Assembly: GCF_000237925.1 (NCBI RefSeq)
Contig: NW_017386034.1
Coordinates: 124,001 to 188,000, forward strand
Source: Schistosoma mansoni
Lineage: Eukaryota; Platyhelminthes; Trematoda; Strigeidida; Schistosomatidae
Reading direction: 5' to 3'
Length of the DNA stretch: 64,000 nucleotides
The notes below the pieces were generated by a model. The model ran no database searches and was not told where the DNA came from. It saw nothing but the letters and a program-made list of their open reading frames with translations. Within the stretch, counting starts at the first letter, position 1; every line of letters starts with the position of its first letter. Below, piece by piece: positions 1-12,239 of this stretch. The translations under genes and the position numbers were made by a program.

Positions 1-90
1 ACTTTATACCAATCAAAACTAGACATTTACATATTCATGGAGAATAAAAACTCTACATTTTTTCTTCTTTTATACTTTGGTAATGAAATA

Positions 91-190
91 ACAACTGGAA
101 AGGATTACCCAGGACAAGGTTGGATAGAGAACACTGGTGGGCGGATTATGCTCCTCCACGAGGGGTAACAGGTGTAAATAAGTAAGTAAT
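91..190 (+). mobile_element. RTE-type LINE, 3' end fragment
   Basis: A short plus-strand reading resembles the C-terminal tail of RTE reverse transcriptase ORFs (W-K-R-x-x-Q-D-K-V-G, then L-V-G-G-L-C-S-S-T-R-G-N). It is followed by a short gtaagtaatgaa-like tail. A similar tail recurs at 61630-61735, so this is a dispersed repeat. No other LINE domain lies upstream in the window, so it is a strongly 5'-truncated or clipped copy. Confidence 0.5.
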
Positions 191-1029
191 GAAAGAAGAG
201 AGTTCCTCTTACAAAAATTTATTACGGATATTTTTTTATAATAAGTATTTGTATTATCTTAAGATATATCCTGATTGTCGATTGGTCCGACTATATTATT
301 ACATTTTTTGTTACTTGATGTTCACTAAATAGTAGTATGAATACAAAATCATTCAATCACTTAATTACTTCATGATTGACTGAATTGAACAATGACTCGT
401 TATTGGTCGTCCTCAGAAATTCCATATTACATTATCGACAAAAAGTAAAATATGGGAATTTCGGAACTTTCAATACACCCTCTTTATATATATACCCTTT
501 TTTAATCTTAGATTCAGCTGTCTACCACTAAATAGTAGATAACAAAATAATATAAAAAATATTGTCTATCCTGTCTGTCCTGATAACAACCTAATTTATC
601 TCTTCTCAATTCTTTTATTCTTATTAACAGGAAGTGAAAAATTCAAACATTTCACCACATTTTTACGTAACTTTATTTTCTTTTTTTTAATCGTTAAATA
701 TAGATAGGCAATGATGAAATAATCATATAACTATGCCATAATTGACGTTTAACTTATGCGGAATTTCGTTCTTTCTATTGTTTATTGAGAGAATAAAAAA
801 AGGAAAGTTTAAGCCTTATGACAGATAGCTGGATAGATAATGTCTATTAGTTGAAAAAAAAATTTATCCAACAAAGAAACTTAAAATATCGATCAGAGTT
901 TCATTAAATAAAAGTAAAACTAATGATGATGGTAAAGAAAGTAAACCATTGAGACAGAACTATATAAAAATGCAATAATGTTGCATATAGGTTTATGACA
1001 GTTTATTACGAAGAAATTACAATATACAA
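191..1029. other. AT-rich intergenic, nothing recognised
   Basis: AT-rich sequence without a convincing open frame, RNA gene or repeat that I recognise. Frequent stops occur in all frames. Confidence 0.5.
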
Positions 1030-1495
1030 TTTATTATCAGAAGAGGTTTTGTGGAGATTTAGTATTTTCATGGTTGAAAGCGTGAGTCGATTGAAGCTAG
1101 ACAACCATCGAAAACCTGAAAGCATTGGACGGCCGTTTCGTCCTATTTTGGGACGCCTCAGCAGTGCGCATCCACGATCTCGCCCCGCGAGATTCGAACC
1201 TAGGACCTACCAGTCTCGTGCCAGAGCACTTAACCGATAGACCACTGAGCCGACATCCGATGGTGTTTATGCCGAACTCCAACCAATCCACGAAATTGAG
1301 CAACCGTTCACCAGTTGTCTTCAGTGAGTTGATATCTCACAACAGACGTGGTCCTTGGTTCGAATCTGGTCAGGCGTGGTCGTGGATGCGCACTGATGAG
1401 GAGTCCCACAAAGGAAGAAACGGCCTTCCAGTGCTTCCAGGTTTTTTCTGGCGGTCTAGCTTCAATTGACTCACGCTTTTAACTATGAATATACA
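1030..1495. mobile_element. Family B SINE, head-to-head palindromic copy
   Basis: The left part (about 1030-1355) is a family B SINE on the minus strand: 3' tail, hammerhead-like segment, tRNA-like body with pol III B-box (ggttcgaa type) and A-box, then the 5' extension. It then switches to the plus strand near 1360, where a second copy resumes inside the B-box and runs through the ribozyme-like segment to the same 3' tail. The outer ends (about 1065-1105 and 1455-1490) are inverted repeats of each other. The minus-strand ribozyme has C at the last core position (CTGAGGC), and the plus one has ATGAGGA, so neither core is intact. Confidence 0.75.
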
Positions 1496-3029
1496 ATTTG
1501 TATGATTGTATGTTTAGTATTAAGATTTAATGAAATAAATCATCATGGAATATGAAATGATTGAAGTTATTATGATCATACTACTTATTTATCGTTACTT
1601 TCATTTATCAGTTTATTGAAAAACAAGAAAAATTTAATAAAGATAACAAAACGAAAGTGACAAATTTAAATGTGCATTGTACACGTTGAGTGTAAACATT
1701 TGTTATATCGATTGCGTGCGTTCTTCTCCAGTTGATATATATGAATGTGCTGATTCGCACCAATGAGAAAGTAGTGAATTTATCGATCGCCCAATGATGC
1801 ACAAAAGCCGTATGAGCAGTCTTGAGTACTTATCAGTCCTGATTTCTGCCTAGCCTCAGCCAGTTAACTTCAGAACACCAATAACAGCCTTTGTAATATT
1901 AATTATTATTCTCAAACATACTGGGTTTATATATCAAACAAATTGACCACATCGTACCATAAAATAGAAAATAACATTTGTACAAGATTTGATCAAATTG
2001 TGGCTGTGAATAGGTGGAACAGTAATTAATAGACTGGGTATAACTCAGGAATGGTAAATCGTACAGTAATAGTCTATCGATCAAAATGAAGCTTATAATA
2101 AGAGGGACACGAATATGAATAGTTCAGTTACTTAACCACTATACAATAGGAAATATACATATCATATTGGTCCATAAATAGTCCTCAGAGTTACCATTCA
2201 TAACTCTCCACTGGATATAACAACATTTTATATAATATCCTATGTTATCATGTAACTATAAAGTTATCAGTTAATTAGTTATGATAGGTTTTTTTAAATG
2301 GTAATGACAAGTTATTTATTCCTTTCGAGCTTCATTTAGTAGAATTAGAAATAATCTACGGTAATCAGTCATTCCTGAGCTTATGTAAGAATAAGTGAGG
2401 TTTGGGTTTTCAGATTTATTAATGAGCATTTTAGAGTTGAACTATTATCCTGATACCAGAAAGTAGTATATTATTGATAGAGATGATTATAGAAAAGATG
2501 ATAAAGCAGAAAGATGAACTATCATTTATCATAAGTTTATTCTACTACAGTTTTATCATTAAACACAATGATTGGTTAGGACACTCTAAACACTTTGATG
2601 ACATATACTGATTTAATCATTTAAGTATGTTTAGTTAATTACAAAATAAGTAAATATTAACTCTAAAAATACTTCTATATTAAGTTACCGTTTTCTCTAG
2701 GCAGCATACGACTTCTCTAGCTCTGAACTCTTCAGTGGGATATCATATGAGACAATGCTTCCCAACGTTATTTTAAATAAAATCATGCTTTAAACCCATA
2801 TAATAAAGAGATGAATTTTCTGTTTCGAATCATCTATGTCAATACATCAACATTGTGTTTATTATATTGTTTGTTAATTATTACGAGATGTTTAACAGCT
2901 GAATGATAAAACATTTTAGGCACTGTGGTTGAATACCAACTAACAAACATTTCTATATTAAGATTTAATACTGAGGATTACATAATTTAATTGTATGTTA
3001 AGACGTAATTGAAAAATCTCCATAGAATA
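1496..3029. other. AT-rich intergenic, nothing recognised
   Basis: About 1.5 kb of AT-rich sequence. The only open frames are about 60 codons and lack any family signature. No RNA gene seen. Confidence 0.5.
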
Positions 3030-4110
3030 TTCGAAAATGAAGAATATTTGAGCGAACAATTGTTTTCAATAATTTCATCACCATACTCTACTGTTATAAG
3101 TCCATAATTATCGTGATATTTAAAAAGGGCTAAAATAAAGCATGTATTAATGAATTTGACAATATCATATGTAAAAAGTGGTAAATGTTTGCATCTATTA
3201 CGTCATAGATATTTAAAAATTATATTATTCGTAAATTAGAAAGATCATTCAATAAATGTCAGAATGAGTCGAAATGTCAAGTCATAATCAATATAATAGT
3301 AATATATAGTAATATAGAAAATGAAAATGAAGAAAAAATCGTATGAATAAAATCAATAGTAGGAGAATATTATCTTGTTAATCAAGGTAATAGTAATAGT
3401 AGTAATAATTAATGTCAACCAGATCTGTTGTGAGATAGTAACTCACTGAAGACAGTGTTGGACGGTGGAGCAATTTCTTGAAAAGGTTGTAGTTAGACAT
3501 TAACACCATCAGATGCCGGCTTAGTGGTCTAGAGGTTAAGCGATCGCGAGCGAGACCGATATGTCCTGGGTTCATGTGAAGATCAAGATAGATTTAATAA
3601 AAAAAGTATAAGAGATAATGGGAGGGGGTAAGGGGTTTATAATGTTCAGTTCGGTTTACTAGAGTTGATCCAGAGAGCTTCGGCTATGTAGAGTAGCCGT
3701 AATCTAGCTCTTTGAGGTAGATTCTTTGGAACCTGATATAAAACACAGAAAGCTTCCTCCTTTTTGATATGATGTTCACTACCTACCAAGTGGAAAATAA
3801 TAGCACTGTTAACTGACTTAGAGGCTCCTTTTCCCTACGATGCTAGTACATGTTCACGAACACGCAAGGATAAAGCCCTCTGAGCACGACCTATGTAACT
3901 AGCTCCACAGGAGCAGTCGAATTAGTATACGTATTATCGTTCACTTTGAATGCTAACGCACAATCCAGGCAGCCACTGACTTGTGCAAAGGAGTGAATTT
4001 CAATTCATATTTATTGGACGAAACGCATATCCCATTCTCACTGCTAGCTCACTATCCATACCTGCTCAGAATCTTTGTGCCTTTGTCAATATCGGAGTAA
4101 TCTGCACAAG
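3030..4110 (-). mobile_element. Penelope-like element fragment (minus strand), interrupted by a family B SINE
   Basis: Read on the minus strand, about 3990-3655 encodes a degraded GIY-YIG endonuclease of Penelope-like elements: a CSCG cysteine motif, then SYIGRAQRALSLRVREHV. About 3370-3030 matches the 3' non-coding part also found at 35905-36270 and 21240-21560. A family B SINE piece (3410-3572) sits between the two. The outer end near 3050-3088 aligns with the hammerhead-like fold seen at 35927-35965, but its core is changed. Clearly an old, broken copy. Confidence 0.7.
3410..3572 (+). mobile_element. Family B SINE, 5' part only
   Basis: It has the 5' extension (gtgagatagtaactcactga), the conserved lead-in gttagacattaacaccatc, and the tRNA-like A-box. 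It stops just inside the B-box (cctgggttc). Penelope-like sequence resumes at gtgaagatcaag, the same point used by the insertion at 21665-21792. Confidence 0.7.
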
Positions 4111-4129
4111 ACTGAATTCAAGAGATATT

Positions 4130-4475
4130 TCCTGGAGTTCTAGTGAGAAACAGTGACCAGTTGAGTCCAAACCACACCTAATGTGAGATATCAACTCACT
4201 GAAGACAACTGGTGAACGGTTGCTAAACTTCCGTGGATTGGTTGAAGTTAGACATTAACACCATCGGATGCCGGCCAGCTCAGTGGTCTGTCGGCTAAGT
4301 GTTCTGGCGCGAGACTGGTAGGTCCTGGGTTTGAAACTCGCGAGGCGGGATAATGGATGCGCACTGCTGAGGCGTCCCACAATAGGACAAAACAGTCGTC
4401 CAGTGCTTCTAGGTTTTCCCTGGTGGTCTAGCTTCAATTCATTGATGATTTCAACTATATGATTTAATAAATAAT
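4130..4475 (+). mobile_element. Family B SINE, near full length
   Basis: It contains the 5' extension, tRNA-like body with A- and B-box (cctgggtttgaaactc), the ribozyme segment and the 3' tail ending tgatttcaactat. The hammerhead segment (gcactg ... cagtgc stem intact) has two core changes, CTGAGGC and AAAA in place of GAAA, so I expect it to be inactive. Confidence 0.75.
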
Positions 4476-6904
4476 TAATTCCGTATCCATAAATAATCAA
4501 GTCATCACGAATACAGTTTTCCAACCTGATTAGTGCACGAAATAAGAATTCACTTTTTACGCTAAAAGATTAAATTATTCAAGCAGATCAAGATATGAAC
4601 AATAAGTTCATCAATTGCATATCTCTTATTTTGTTATTGTTAAATCATTTTAAAACACTTTTCACTATATAATGATCATAAAATTTCAATTGGAAACGTG
4701 CTATTTTATTAACAATAATACAGTGACCGAATAACCCTACAAATGAAAAACATAGAAGTTTTCAAATACTTCAAATATTAGATTCAAAAATACAATACGT
4801 TAAAAGATATCCATCTTCTCATTGCTCCATTGAAGTAAAACATATGATGAAACAACAAAGGACCAATAAGTTATCCATAATCATAATAATATATGTGAGC
4901 TGTCATTTAGTACTACTACTCAGTAACTGAAAAAATAAAACATATTATATATTTCTAACACTTTGCCATAACTTATATATTTCAACATTGTATTATTAAT
5001 CCATATAAAGTACATTTGACTAAACATGAATTTCAAAACGCTTATACTCAATTGAAAATTTAGATAGCAAGTATCTTATTAGTGGGAGTGTAAAAAAATT
5101 TTAACCTATAAGATTGAAACAATCATAATCCTAGTCGTTATAGTCATCTGTAATTCAATAAAGTGTTTGAATTAGTTTAGGAAAGCTTAAAATATAAAAA
5201 AAAGCAAGTCCGATGTAACACATTGGTAATTGCCTTAGCATAAGTTTACTACGTGCAAAAATTGCACTTATTATAACATGACATAACGTTTGGGTTATCT
5301 TAGAGCGTATATATTAGTGAGTTTTAATGATAAGAGTGAATAGTTTGTTTGATTATGGGGTACAACTGACTAATTGGTCATAATTATTGTCAACAAGAGT
5401 ATTTCTAAGCGCTTAGATGTTATAATCTGTAGATTATTCGAGTTAGCAGCTGCAATATATATATATATTAATAGCTGAATGTGTATACACAAAACGTTTG
5501 ATGGATGTGCCTCCACGACTTCGTAAAAAGAGTTCCGAAAAGCTAAATTGTCTATATTCAGGAAAAAACATTCGTTCTTTTCTTTTTACTTTACTTTAGT
5601 TTCAAATAACTCTTTTTATTGCATTATGATTGATTGTTATAAATTCAGTATGGTTGAATTACCGTCATAAATATATTAATTTTAAATGTACAATAGACCA
5701 TCACTTCATCTTTATGTGAGAATGTTTGTGTAACCATAAATTATCAACAATTATTCTATGTTACCGGATTTATTTGATTTTTATTTATAGGTTAAGCTAT
5801 GTTAAACGACTTATATGTGAAATATCTGTCATTCGAATATCTTCAAAGACTTTTATAACTAATCCACATAATTCTACAGATTTCATTCGCAACTGCCATA
5901 CATCATAAAACTGTTTTTTTTTCTTGAAAATCATTTCGGCAGGTTTTCTATCTACTCTGATTATCTATAGATGTTATCATAGAATATACAAAGAAAAAAA
6001 ACTGGTGCAAAATTAAGAAAAAAAAACTATTTTAAGGTCAATGATTTGATTCAGTTGCCATCCAATATACGTGTTAGCAATCTGATTTAGGCTATGTTAT
6101 ATGTACGTGCACATTTATTACAAACATATGTAAAGATATGAATAAATTCATCTGACCTAATTCCTCACAAGGAAAAAAACATAATCAAAAAGAATTTATT
6201 ATTTATCCTTTTTATATAAGATAAACGACTAAACTCTTGTCCCATTTGTGTATATTTATATTTTATGAAATATTTAGTTCAGATTAAGAATAATGAAACA
6301 ATACATTTCGCAATGTTGTTTAATTAGCACTTCCATATTAGCTGGCTTTTGAATTTAGTTCAATCATCCGAAAGTTGAGTTAGTCATTTATGGAATAGTT
6401 AATTAGAAATGATATATATCATTTTCATATGATCTCAAAAATGTACTTTCTCTATTTTTCATGGTATACGAACAATATTAGAAACGTTATGGATACCATA
6501 TTAGTTGTAGAATACTTATCTACATCTAAACGTTTACATTGAATCTGTAATGGTTACCTACATATAACATCTTTAGGATTTCATTTCAGTTACTATGAAA
6601 TTCAAATCTTTCATCTTTACAGATATCATAGGAGGATAATAATAAAAACGTATGATACGAAACCACTTATGCCTTATGAAATTTGTTACAAACGTGAACA
6701 ACACAATAGTTGAGACATACATTCCACTGTGTGATTTATTTAATATAACAGTTTTCATAATATCTGAATTCCATTTCTATAATGACTGTAGCACTTAAGA
6801 TGGAGATAAATAGTGGGAAGTAAGTGGAAGAAAGGGTACCTGACTGTAGTTGTAGATTTTTTAGTTAAACAAAGTATTACTGACTGATATTTTTACTCTA
6901 AATT
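4476..6904. other. AT-rich intergenic, nothing recognised
   Basis: About 2.4 kb of AT-rich DNA with short AT repeats (for example near 5456-5470). No coding or RNA feature that I can support. Confidence 0.5.
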
Positions 6905-7512
6905 TTTAGTGTCAGTCAGTCAGCTACAACGTAGGACCAGGCACATATATGCATCGGTCCAAGTTGCCATACCTCGTTAGCACAACAAGATGAACACCGG
7001 ATTCATAGAAGTAATTGATTTAGTGGTGGTAGTATATAAAGAAAGGTTGTATATAAGGATATAGTACAGGAAGGGAGATATGAATCAATTTTAATCTCAT
7101 AGTTTAAGGGAGGATAAAGAGTGTATACACCTACGCCATTGTGATCGATTCTGAGCCATGTCACCTAGAGTCTCCAACCATTGGTTACGATAGTCACGCG
7201 GACCCTAACCAGGTAGTCTGCATCTGCCAACATGGCTCAGACTAGAAGTTAGTGACTTCAAACACTGATGCCATGTTTTGGTTTGACCGCCCCTAACTCT
7301 CTTCCAACCATCCCCAATACTAGTCATCATAGCGCGTCGTGGTAATCGGTGTTCAGGCATACGTAACACATGGCCCAACCATCTCAGTCGATGAAGATTC
7401 ATGACCTCATCAACTGATTTACCATCGTTCCCTAATACCCTGTGTAACAAACAGCTTACAGATACCTGTAGATATCTTCTGAAAACCACCAAAACATCTC
7501 CATTCATCCAGT
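6905..7512 (-). mobile_element. RTE-type LINE, 5'-truncated 3' end (minus strand)
   Basis: The minus frame 7507-7205 reads through the RTE C-terminal signature: HRVLGND, HRLRWLGHVLRMPEHRLPRRA, GDGWKRVRGGQTKTWHQCLKSL and SHVGRCRLPG. The 3' non-coding part runs down to about 6908 and ends in a gtcagtcagtcag tail. The copy at 52690-53495 shares both this C-terminus and the cagtc-type 3' end, so they belong to one subfamily. The reverse transcriptase core is absent. Confidence 0.8.
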
Positions 7513-8319
7513 GAGGCTCAAATATACCATAATATAATTAATGACTATGCACTTGACTTTAAGAAGGACAGAACTCAGAGATCACATTATATTTTGTGTC
7601 ATTACCTGGTTTTAATGTTTCTATTAAAACCTGATTTATGTTCATATTTACTATTAAAATGTGCTATTAGTCAACTTTTCAAAGTATTTCAGCAAAGATG
7701 CTTTATTTTGATTGGGATATTTTTATTTCTAACTAATAGATTTTGACAATAACTATCACAAGTTTATGGTCATTAGACTGTTTATATTCATTTATTATAA
7801 AATGCACTATTTCAGACATTCTCCTTAGATTTTCAACGAGGCCTTCCAGCACATTAAGCTTGTGTGCTTAATATACCTACACCGAATGAATTTTAGTCGC
7901 GCCAGTGCGATCTTAGAGGCCTTCGTCCTTAAATAGATTTTAATACACATGAATTTTGACCTTGCATTAAAAAACAAATACTGTGTTACTTCCATTAAAC
8001 ACATGCGTTATCGTAAAATTAGCAACGTATTTATTATTGGTTTCAAACTATGATGGAAATTGCCTAATCATAAATAGAGTATCCACTGAATATTCATTTT
8101 GAGGCTACTTTTCCAACTTGTGCTAATAGTATTAAGGAGAAGATTATTAACTTCAATTTGCGTCTGAAGTTCTTGAACATAAAAAACGTGGATTACATTG
8201 GTTAAATAAGTACTATTATACTATCTCCCACTTTTCCATCCTAAACACTTTTAATATGCATTCTTTTAAATTAATAAAGTTGATATTACTTGATAATTCT
8301 GTGGTGTATGCTACTGATT
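7513..8319. other. AT-rich intergenic, nothing recognised
   Basis: No convincing coding frame or known repeat in this stretch. Confidence 0.45.
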
Positions 8320-8880
8320 TCGGCAATTCTAAGTAGTATTGTGGTGCGGGTTACTTATATTCACATAAATAGTATATAACGATGATCAGGCAGAGAATGC
8401 ATTTCAGTAGAAGACTGATAACGAAAGAACGGGAACAAAATACAATTGGTATGAAAAGGCATGGATAATAATAATCGGAGACGATGGACTGATATTTGCA
8501 GAAGGATCAATAAAGGTTAAGACAATTTATTAATAGTTTGTAAATTAACTATTTAGTATATGGTTATCATATTTTACAAAGATATTTTACAATTTTGTGC
8601 CTAAATACATTCGATCGTCCCCACTCGTATTCTTGTTCAGTACAGTTTGTATCGTCAATCGAAAGTGAAATGCCTGGCGGCAGAAGCTTAAGAAGGTCGG
8701 AGAAATAAGAACGAGAACAGTGAATGATTGATGTGGAAACAAAAGAACAATGAAGTCTTAGACCATTGATTGACATTTTGTAAATGAAGTACTTACTGCA
8801 TGGTTCTCAGATCTTACTAAGATGCTCTATCATTTTGTGTTGAAATACATTCAATTGTGTTCTCGTTCCCTATTATTTTA
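8320..8880 (+). mobile_element. LTR-like fossil, two related units
   Basis: About 8340-8600 matches, in the opposite orientation, the LTR-like block at 25617-25876 (shared gtggtg start, tatggt and agaacgg-type segments). About 8610-8880 looks like a second, more diverged relative. No internal retroviral-type coding was seen next to it, so these look like old solo or fragmentary LTRs, broken. Family is uncertain, perhaps Ty3/gypsy. Confidence 0.4.
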
Positions 8881-9194
8881 ATAATAAATTTATAAACAGA
8901 GAAATCTAATAAAACCCCTCAGACGATCCATAATATTTATATAAAAATACAATGAAGACTTGATTGAATATATTAACATACAACTAGCTGTTTATGGTGC
9001 TTAATTCTTATAAAATATACCATTTACTATTATTACTATTATTATTTGCATTTGAATAGTAAATAAACTACATCCACTGATTTGAGCTTAATTGACTTTA
9101 TGTTTAATGAAGAAAAATAAACACTTTTCTTTTATAAATTTCGATGCTTTTTAAAGAAAGCTAAAAAAGTTTTTAATAATAATAGGTAAAAAGT

Positions 9195-9560
9195 TGAGAT
9201 GGTAGAGAAGATTTATAGCTCAGGTGGATGATTTTGATGGAATTTCGTTCTCTGAGCTGGATGGTTTGGTCATGGAGCTTTCATCATCCTTCTGAACGAC
9301 ATCATCAGCACAAACTTNNNNNNNNNNNNNNNNNNNNNNNNNNNNNNNNNNNNNNNNNNNNNNNNNNNNNNNNNNNNNNNNNNNNNNNNNNNNNNNNNNN
9401 NNNNNNNNNNNNNNNNNNNNNNNNNNNNNNNNNNNNNNNNNNNNNNNNNNNNNNNNNNNNNNNNNNNNNNNNNNNNNNNNNNNNNNNNNNNNNNNNNNNN
9501 NNNNNNNNNNNNNNNNNGAAAGCTCCATGACCAAACCATCCAGCTCAAAAAACAAAACTC
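9195..9560. repeat. Assembly gap (9318-9517) bounded by an inverted repeat
   Basis: The left flank contains gagctggatggtttggtcat (9256 onward, continuing to gagctttc). The right flank begins with its exact reverse complement (gaaagctccatgaccaaacc and on). The 29-base arms are perfect. The 200 unknown bases between them are probably a round-number gap, so the true loop or tandem array is unknown. The open frames spanning the gap are artefacts of the Ns. Confidence 0.8.
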
Positions 9561-9954
9561 CATCAAAAGTTGAAAAGTTAAATAATATTGAATAACTATA
9601 TTCTTTAATTAAACAAACATTAAATTATATATGTTTATACTACTGACAAATATTGATTACTACTAATTAGATATTTATTTACACAATAATTTTGTTTGTT
9701 TTTTTCTCTACCCTACTTCAATTACCAATCGATGATAGGAGTATCAATAAGTTATACAGAAAAAATATTTTATTACACTTTTCAAATACTTTTGTATGTT
9801 TCAATTTTACGGTAATAATCCAGTTTATGAGTAGGAAATAATCAACAATTTGAAAAATAAAAACAGCAAAATTAAAACTTACGTATACCATTTTAATTGA
9901 ATATTAAACTTAAAAAAATAATAATGAAATAAATTTTAAATGAATCAATCAATA
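9561..9954. other. AT-rich intergenic, nothing recognised
   Basis: Very AT-rich. No feature that I can support. Confidence 0.5.
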
Positions 9955-10245
9955 TCAGTAGGGGTTTTGTGGAGATTTTAGTAATTTTATACAGTTAAAA
10001 TCATTAGTCAATTGAATTGGTTGAAGTTAGACATTAACACCGTTGGATGCCGGATCAGTGGTCTAGAGGTTAAGTGCTCTGGCGCGAGACTGATAGGTGC
10101 TGAGTTGGAATCTCTCGAGGCGGGATCGTGGATGCGCACTGCTGAGGAGTTTCACAATGGGACGAAACGGCCGTTCAGTGCTTCCAGGTTTTCGATGGTT
10201 GTCTAGCTTCAATTGACTCATGATCTCAACTCTATAGAATCAATC
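9955..10245 (+). mobile_element. Family B SINE with intact hammerhead core
   Basis: It starts with an inverted piece of its own 3' tail (9965-10015, ggggttttgtggagat and on). It then has the lead-in, A-box (cagtggtctagaggttaag), B-box-like gagttggaatc, the ribozyme and the plus-strand 3' tail (tcaattgactcatgat). It is therefore flanked by short inverted ends like the copy at 1030-1495. Confidence 0.8.
10136..10181 (+). ncRNA. Hammerhead ribozyme (family B SINE)
   Basis: Stem I is gcactg (10136-10141) with cagtgc (10176-10181). The core CTGAGGA follows at 10142, then a stem II closed by G-C with a short loop, then GAAA (10164-10167). Stem III is the self-complementary cggccg. Predicted cleavage is after 10175, at GTT rather than the usual GTC; NUH rules allow U there. 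The core is complete, so self-cleavage is plausible. Activity is inferred from pattern. Confidence 0.7.
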
Positions 10246-10483
10246 AATAATCAAATATTGTTACTAAGATTCATTTCAATGAAGGATTTTTTTAAAGTAC
10301 ATATATTTACTTAAACAAATGAGCTAAAATTCCATTTTTATGATTATAACTGTCTGTACCATTTTTTACAGTATCATTGCCATTTAAGAATATGGTAGTA
10401 ATCGCGTGACTAGTGTACATTTCGAAAATTATTACTTCAATATCAATGGTTGAAAAAAAGTAAGAAACTTTTTTCGCTGTTCT

Positions 10484-10485
<2 letters not shown>

Positions 10486-10516
<31 letters not shown>
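10486..10516. repeat. (TA)n microsatellite
   Basis: An uninterrupted run of about fifteen TA dinucleotides. Confidence 0.95.
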
Positions 10517-10519
<3 letters not shown>

Positions 10520-10594
10520 TATGTAAATGACCTATTTTCATAACTACTGTACGGAGAAATTGAGAATGAATTTGAACTTTTATAGTTTTAAACA

Positions 10595-11075
10595 TGAAAT
10601 GGCCACAGTTAGAACACTGTCGAAAATCTGGAAGTACTAAACTTCCGTTTCGTCCCAGTATGGAACTCCTCAGAATTGTGCGTCGATGACCCAACACCTG
10701 GGAATTGAACTCAAAATCATCGGTATCGCGGGAAGCATTTAATCCCTGAACCACTGAGTTAGAATCCAATGATATAATGTTAAACTTTAGACAGTCTGCG
10801 ACCTTGCATAACCCTCACACATTCCAATACAGTTGAGTTCTACTGATCTCGTCTTCTAACCAGAACTCAAGGAAATACGTCTACAAGCTAGTCAATAACG
10901 ATAAAATGATTATTGTTAGTATGACGGGATTTGTTATGACCAGGAAATTCTCATAGTTTAAATTACGACCTAATTCACAGATGCGGAGTCGTTCACGCAA
11001 ACTGCCGAGGAGATCTATACCAGAACAAAACGGTAGCTAAGTACTTCCAGGTTTCCAGTGGTGGTCTAATTGAGA
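10595..11075. mobile_element. Old family B SINE pair, head-to-head
   Basis: About 10600-10790 is a diverged minus-strand tRNA-like body: complements of the ribozyme segment (cgtttcgtcccagtatgg), a B-box complement and an A-box complement (aaccactgagtt). About 10975-11075 is a diverged plus-strand ribozyme and tail segment (cttccaggtttccagtggtg). Both are too decayed for a working ribozyme core. Confidence 0.5.
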
Positions 11076-12239
11076 TCACTTTGTGGGTCAAATTAAGAAA
11101 GTTTTACAACAAATCCCTTTATATTAAAACTATTCTGTTAGAAAAACCATGTTATACACTGGTGTTTTCATGTTTACCATCGAATTTAGAAATTTAACGG
11201 TACCGCGTACTTTAAGTACGTACCAAATCATACGATACTCCAACGTGTATAATCTTAAAAGCCATTACAACCTAAGAAGTACTAAATAGTTGATTCGTAG
11301 TCCAGCTGGTACAAACTCATCTAGTCAAAGTATACCTTAGATGTGACAAAGAAATGACTTATCAATACCCGACTCAAATGACTAAATTTAAGATTTTATT
11401 TAGCCCATAAGACTTGAGATTTCATAGATTGATTTATATAGGATTGTGAATGCCAACAATTAAGAAATCCTAAACTAAACCAAAACAGATGTTCACCAAA
11501 TTCATTAACTCATTTCTTATCTAACTGTTCAACAAGTGATATTTTTTAAAATCTCGTACAGATATTAAATTTCTTTAAATTTTTGTAATTTATTGCTGTT
11601 GTTCATTGTAATAGACTATTGAATATGGTTTTATTCATTTTCTTTTAGTTCTATGATGAGTTTGAATTTTTATGATTCACTTCTTTTTTTCATAATTAAT
11701 GTTTATTATGTGATTTTCATCTTTTGTAACATATTGGTTACTAATAAGAATTCCAAATATTATCTACCCTTATAAAAAAAATGTAACTATGTTACAATAC
11801 ATTTCATATTATCTAGGAAAAAAGGTTGATTTTTCATTTTAATTTATTATTTAATAAATAAACATAATTTTTACTGACACGATATCTGAAAGAAGTTCAG
11901 TATACATTCAGTTCATTATATTAAGAAAACGGATGCTAAATAATGATGTGAGTAAATACTGTCTTTATGGTTTGACGTACAAACGAAAAATAAATATTAA
12001 CAAATAAACGTTGGACTTTTATGTCCTAAATGTTACCAAGTATTAGGAACATTCTAGTCAATTCCATTCTTGAAACTATACTTAGTTAAGTTTATCTCTT
12101 ATTCAAAATATGATGAACTGTATGTAGATCGAATTATCGAATGGTTGAACAATTAAGCCTTTTTAGTGAATTTCGGAGTAGAAACAATCAAGAAATGGAT
12201 AATTAAAGTATGTTTAAGTATTAAATTCACTTAGTATTA
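11076..12239. other. AT-rich intergenic, nothing recognised
   Basis: No coding frame, RNA gene or repeat that I can name. Confidence 0.5.

Noticed and set aside
1125-1469. 114-codon plus-strand frame and similar 60-110 codon frames in SINE copies
   Set aside because: They lie in tRNA-like SINE sequence and recur in every copy in either orientation; not protein-coding.
9220-9566. Three overlapping 98-111 codon frames across 9318-9517
   Set aside because: They are open only because the Ns lack stops; both ends are the inverted repeat.
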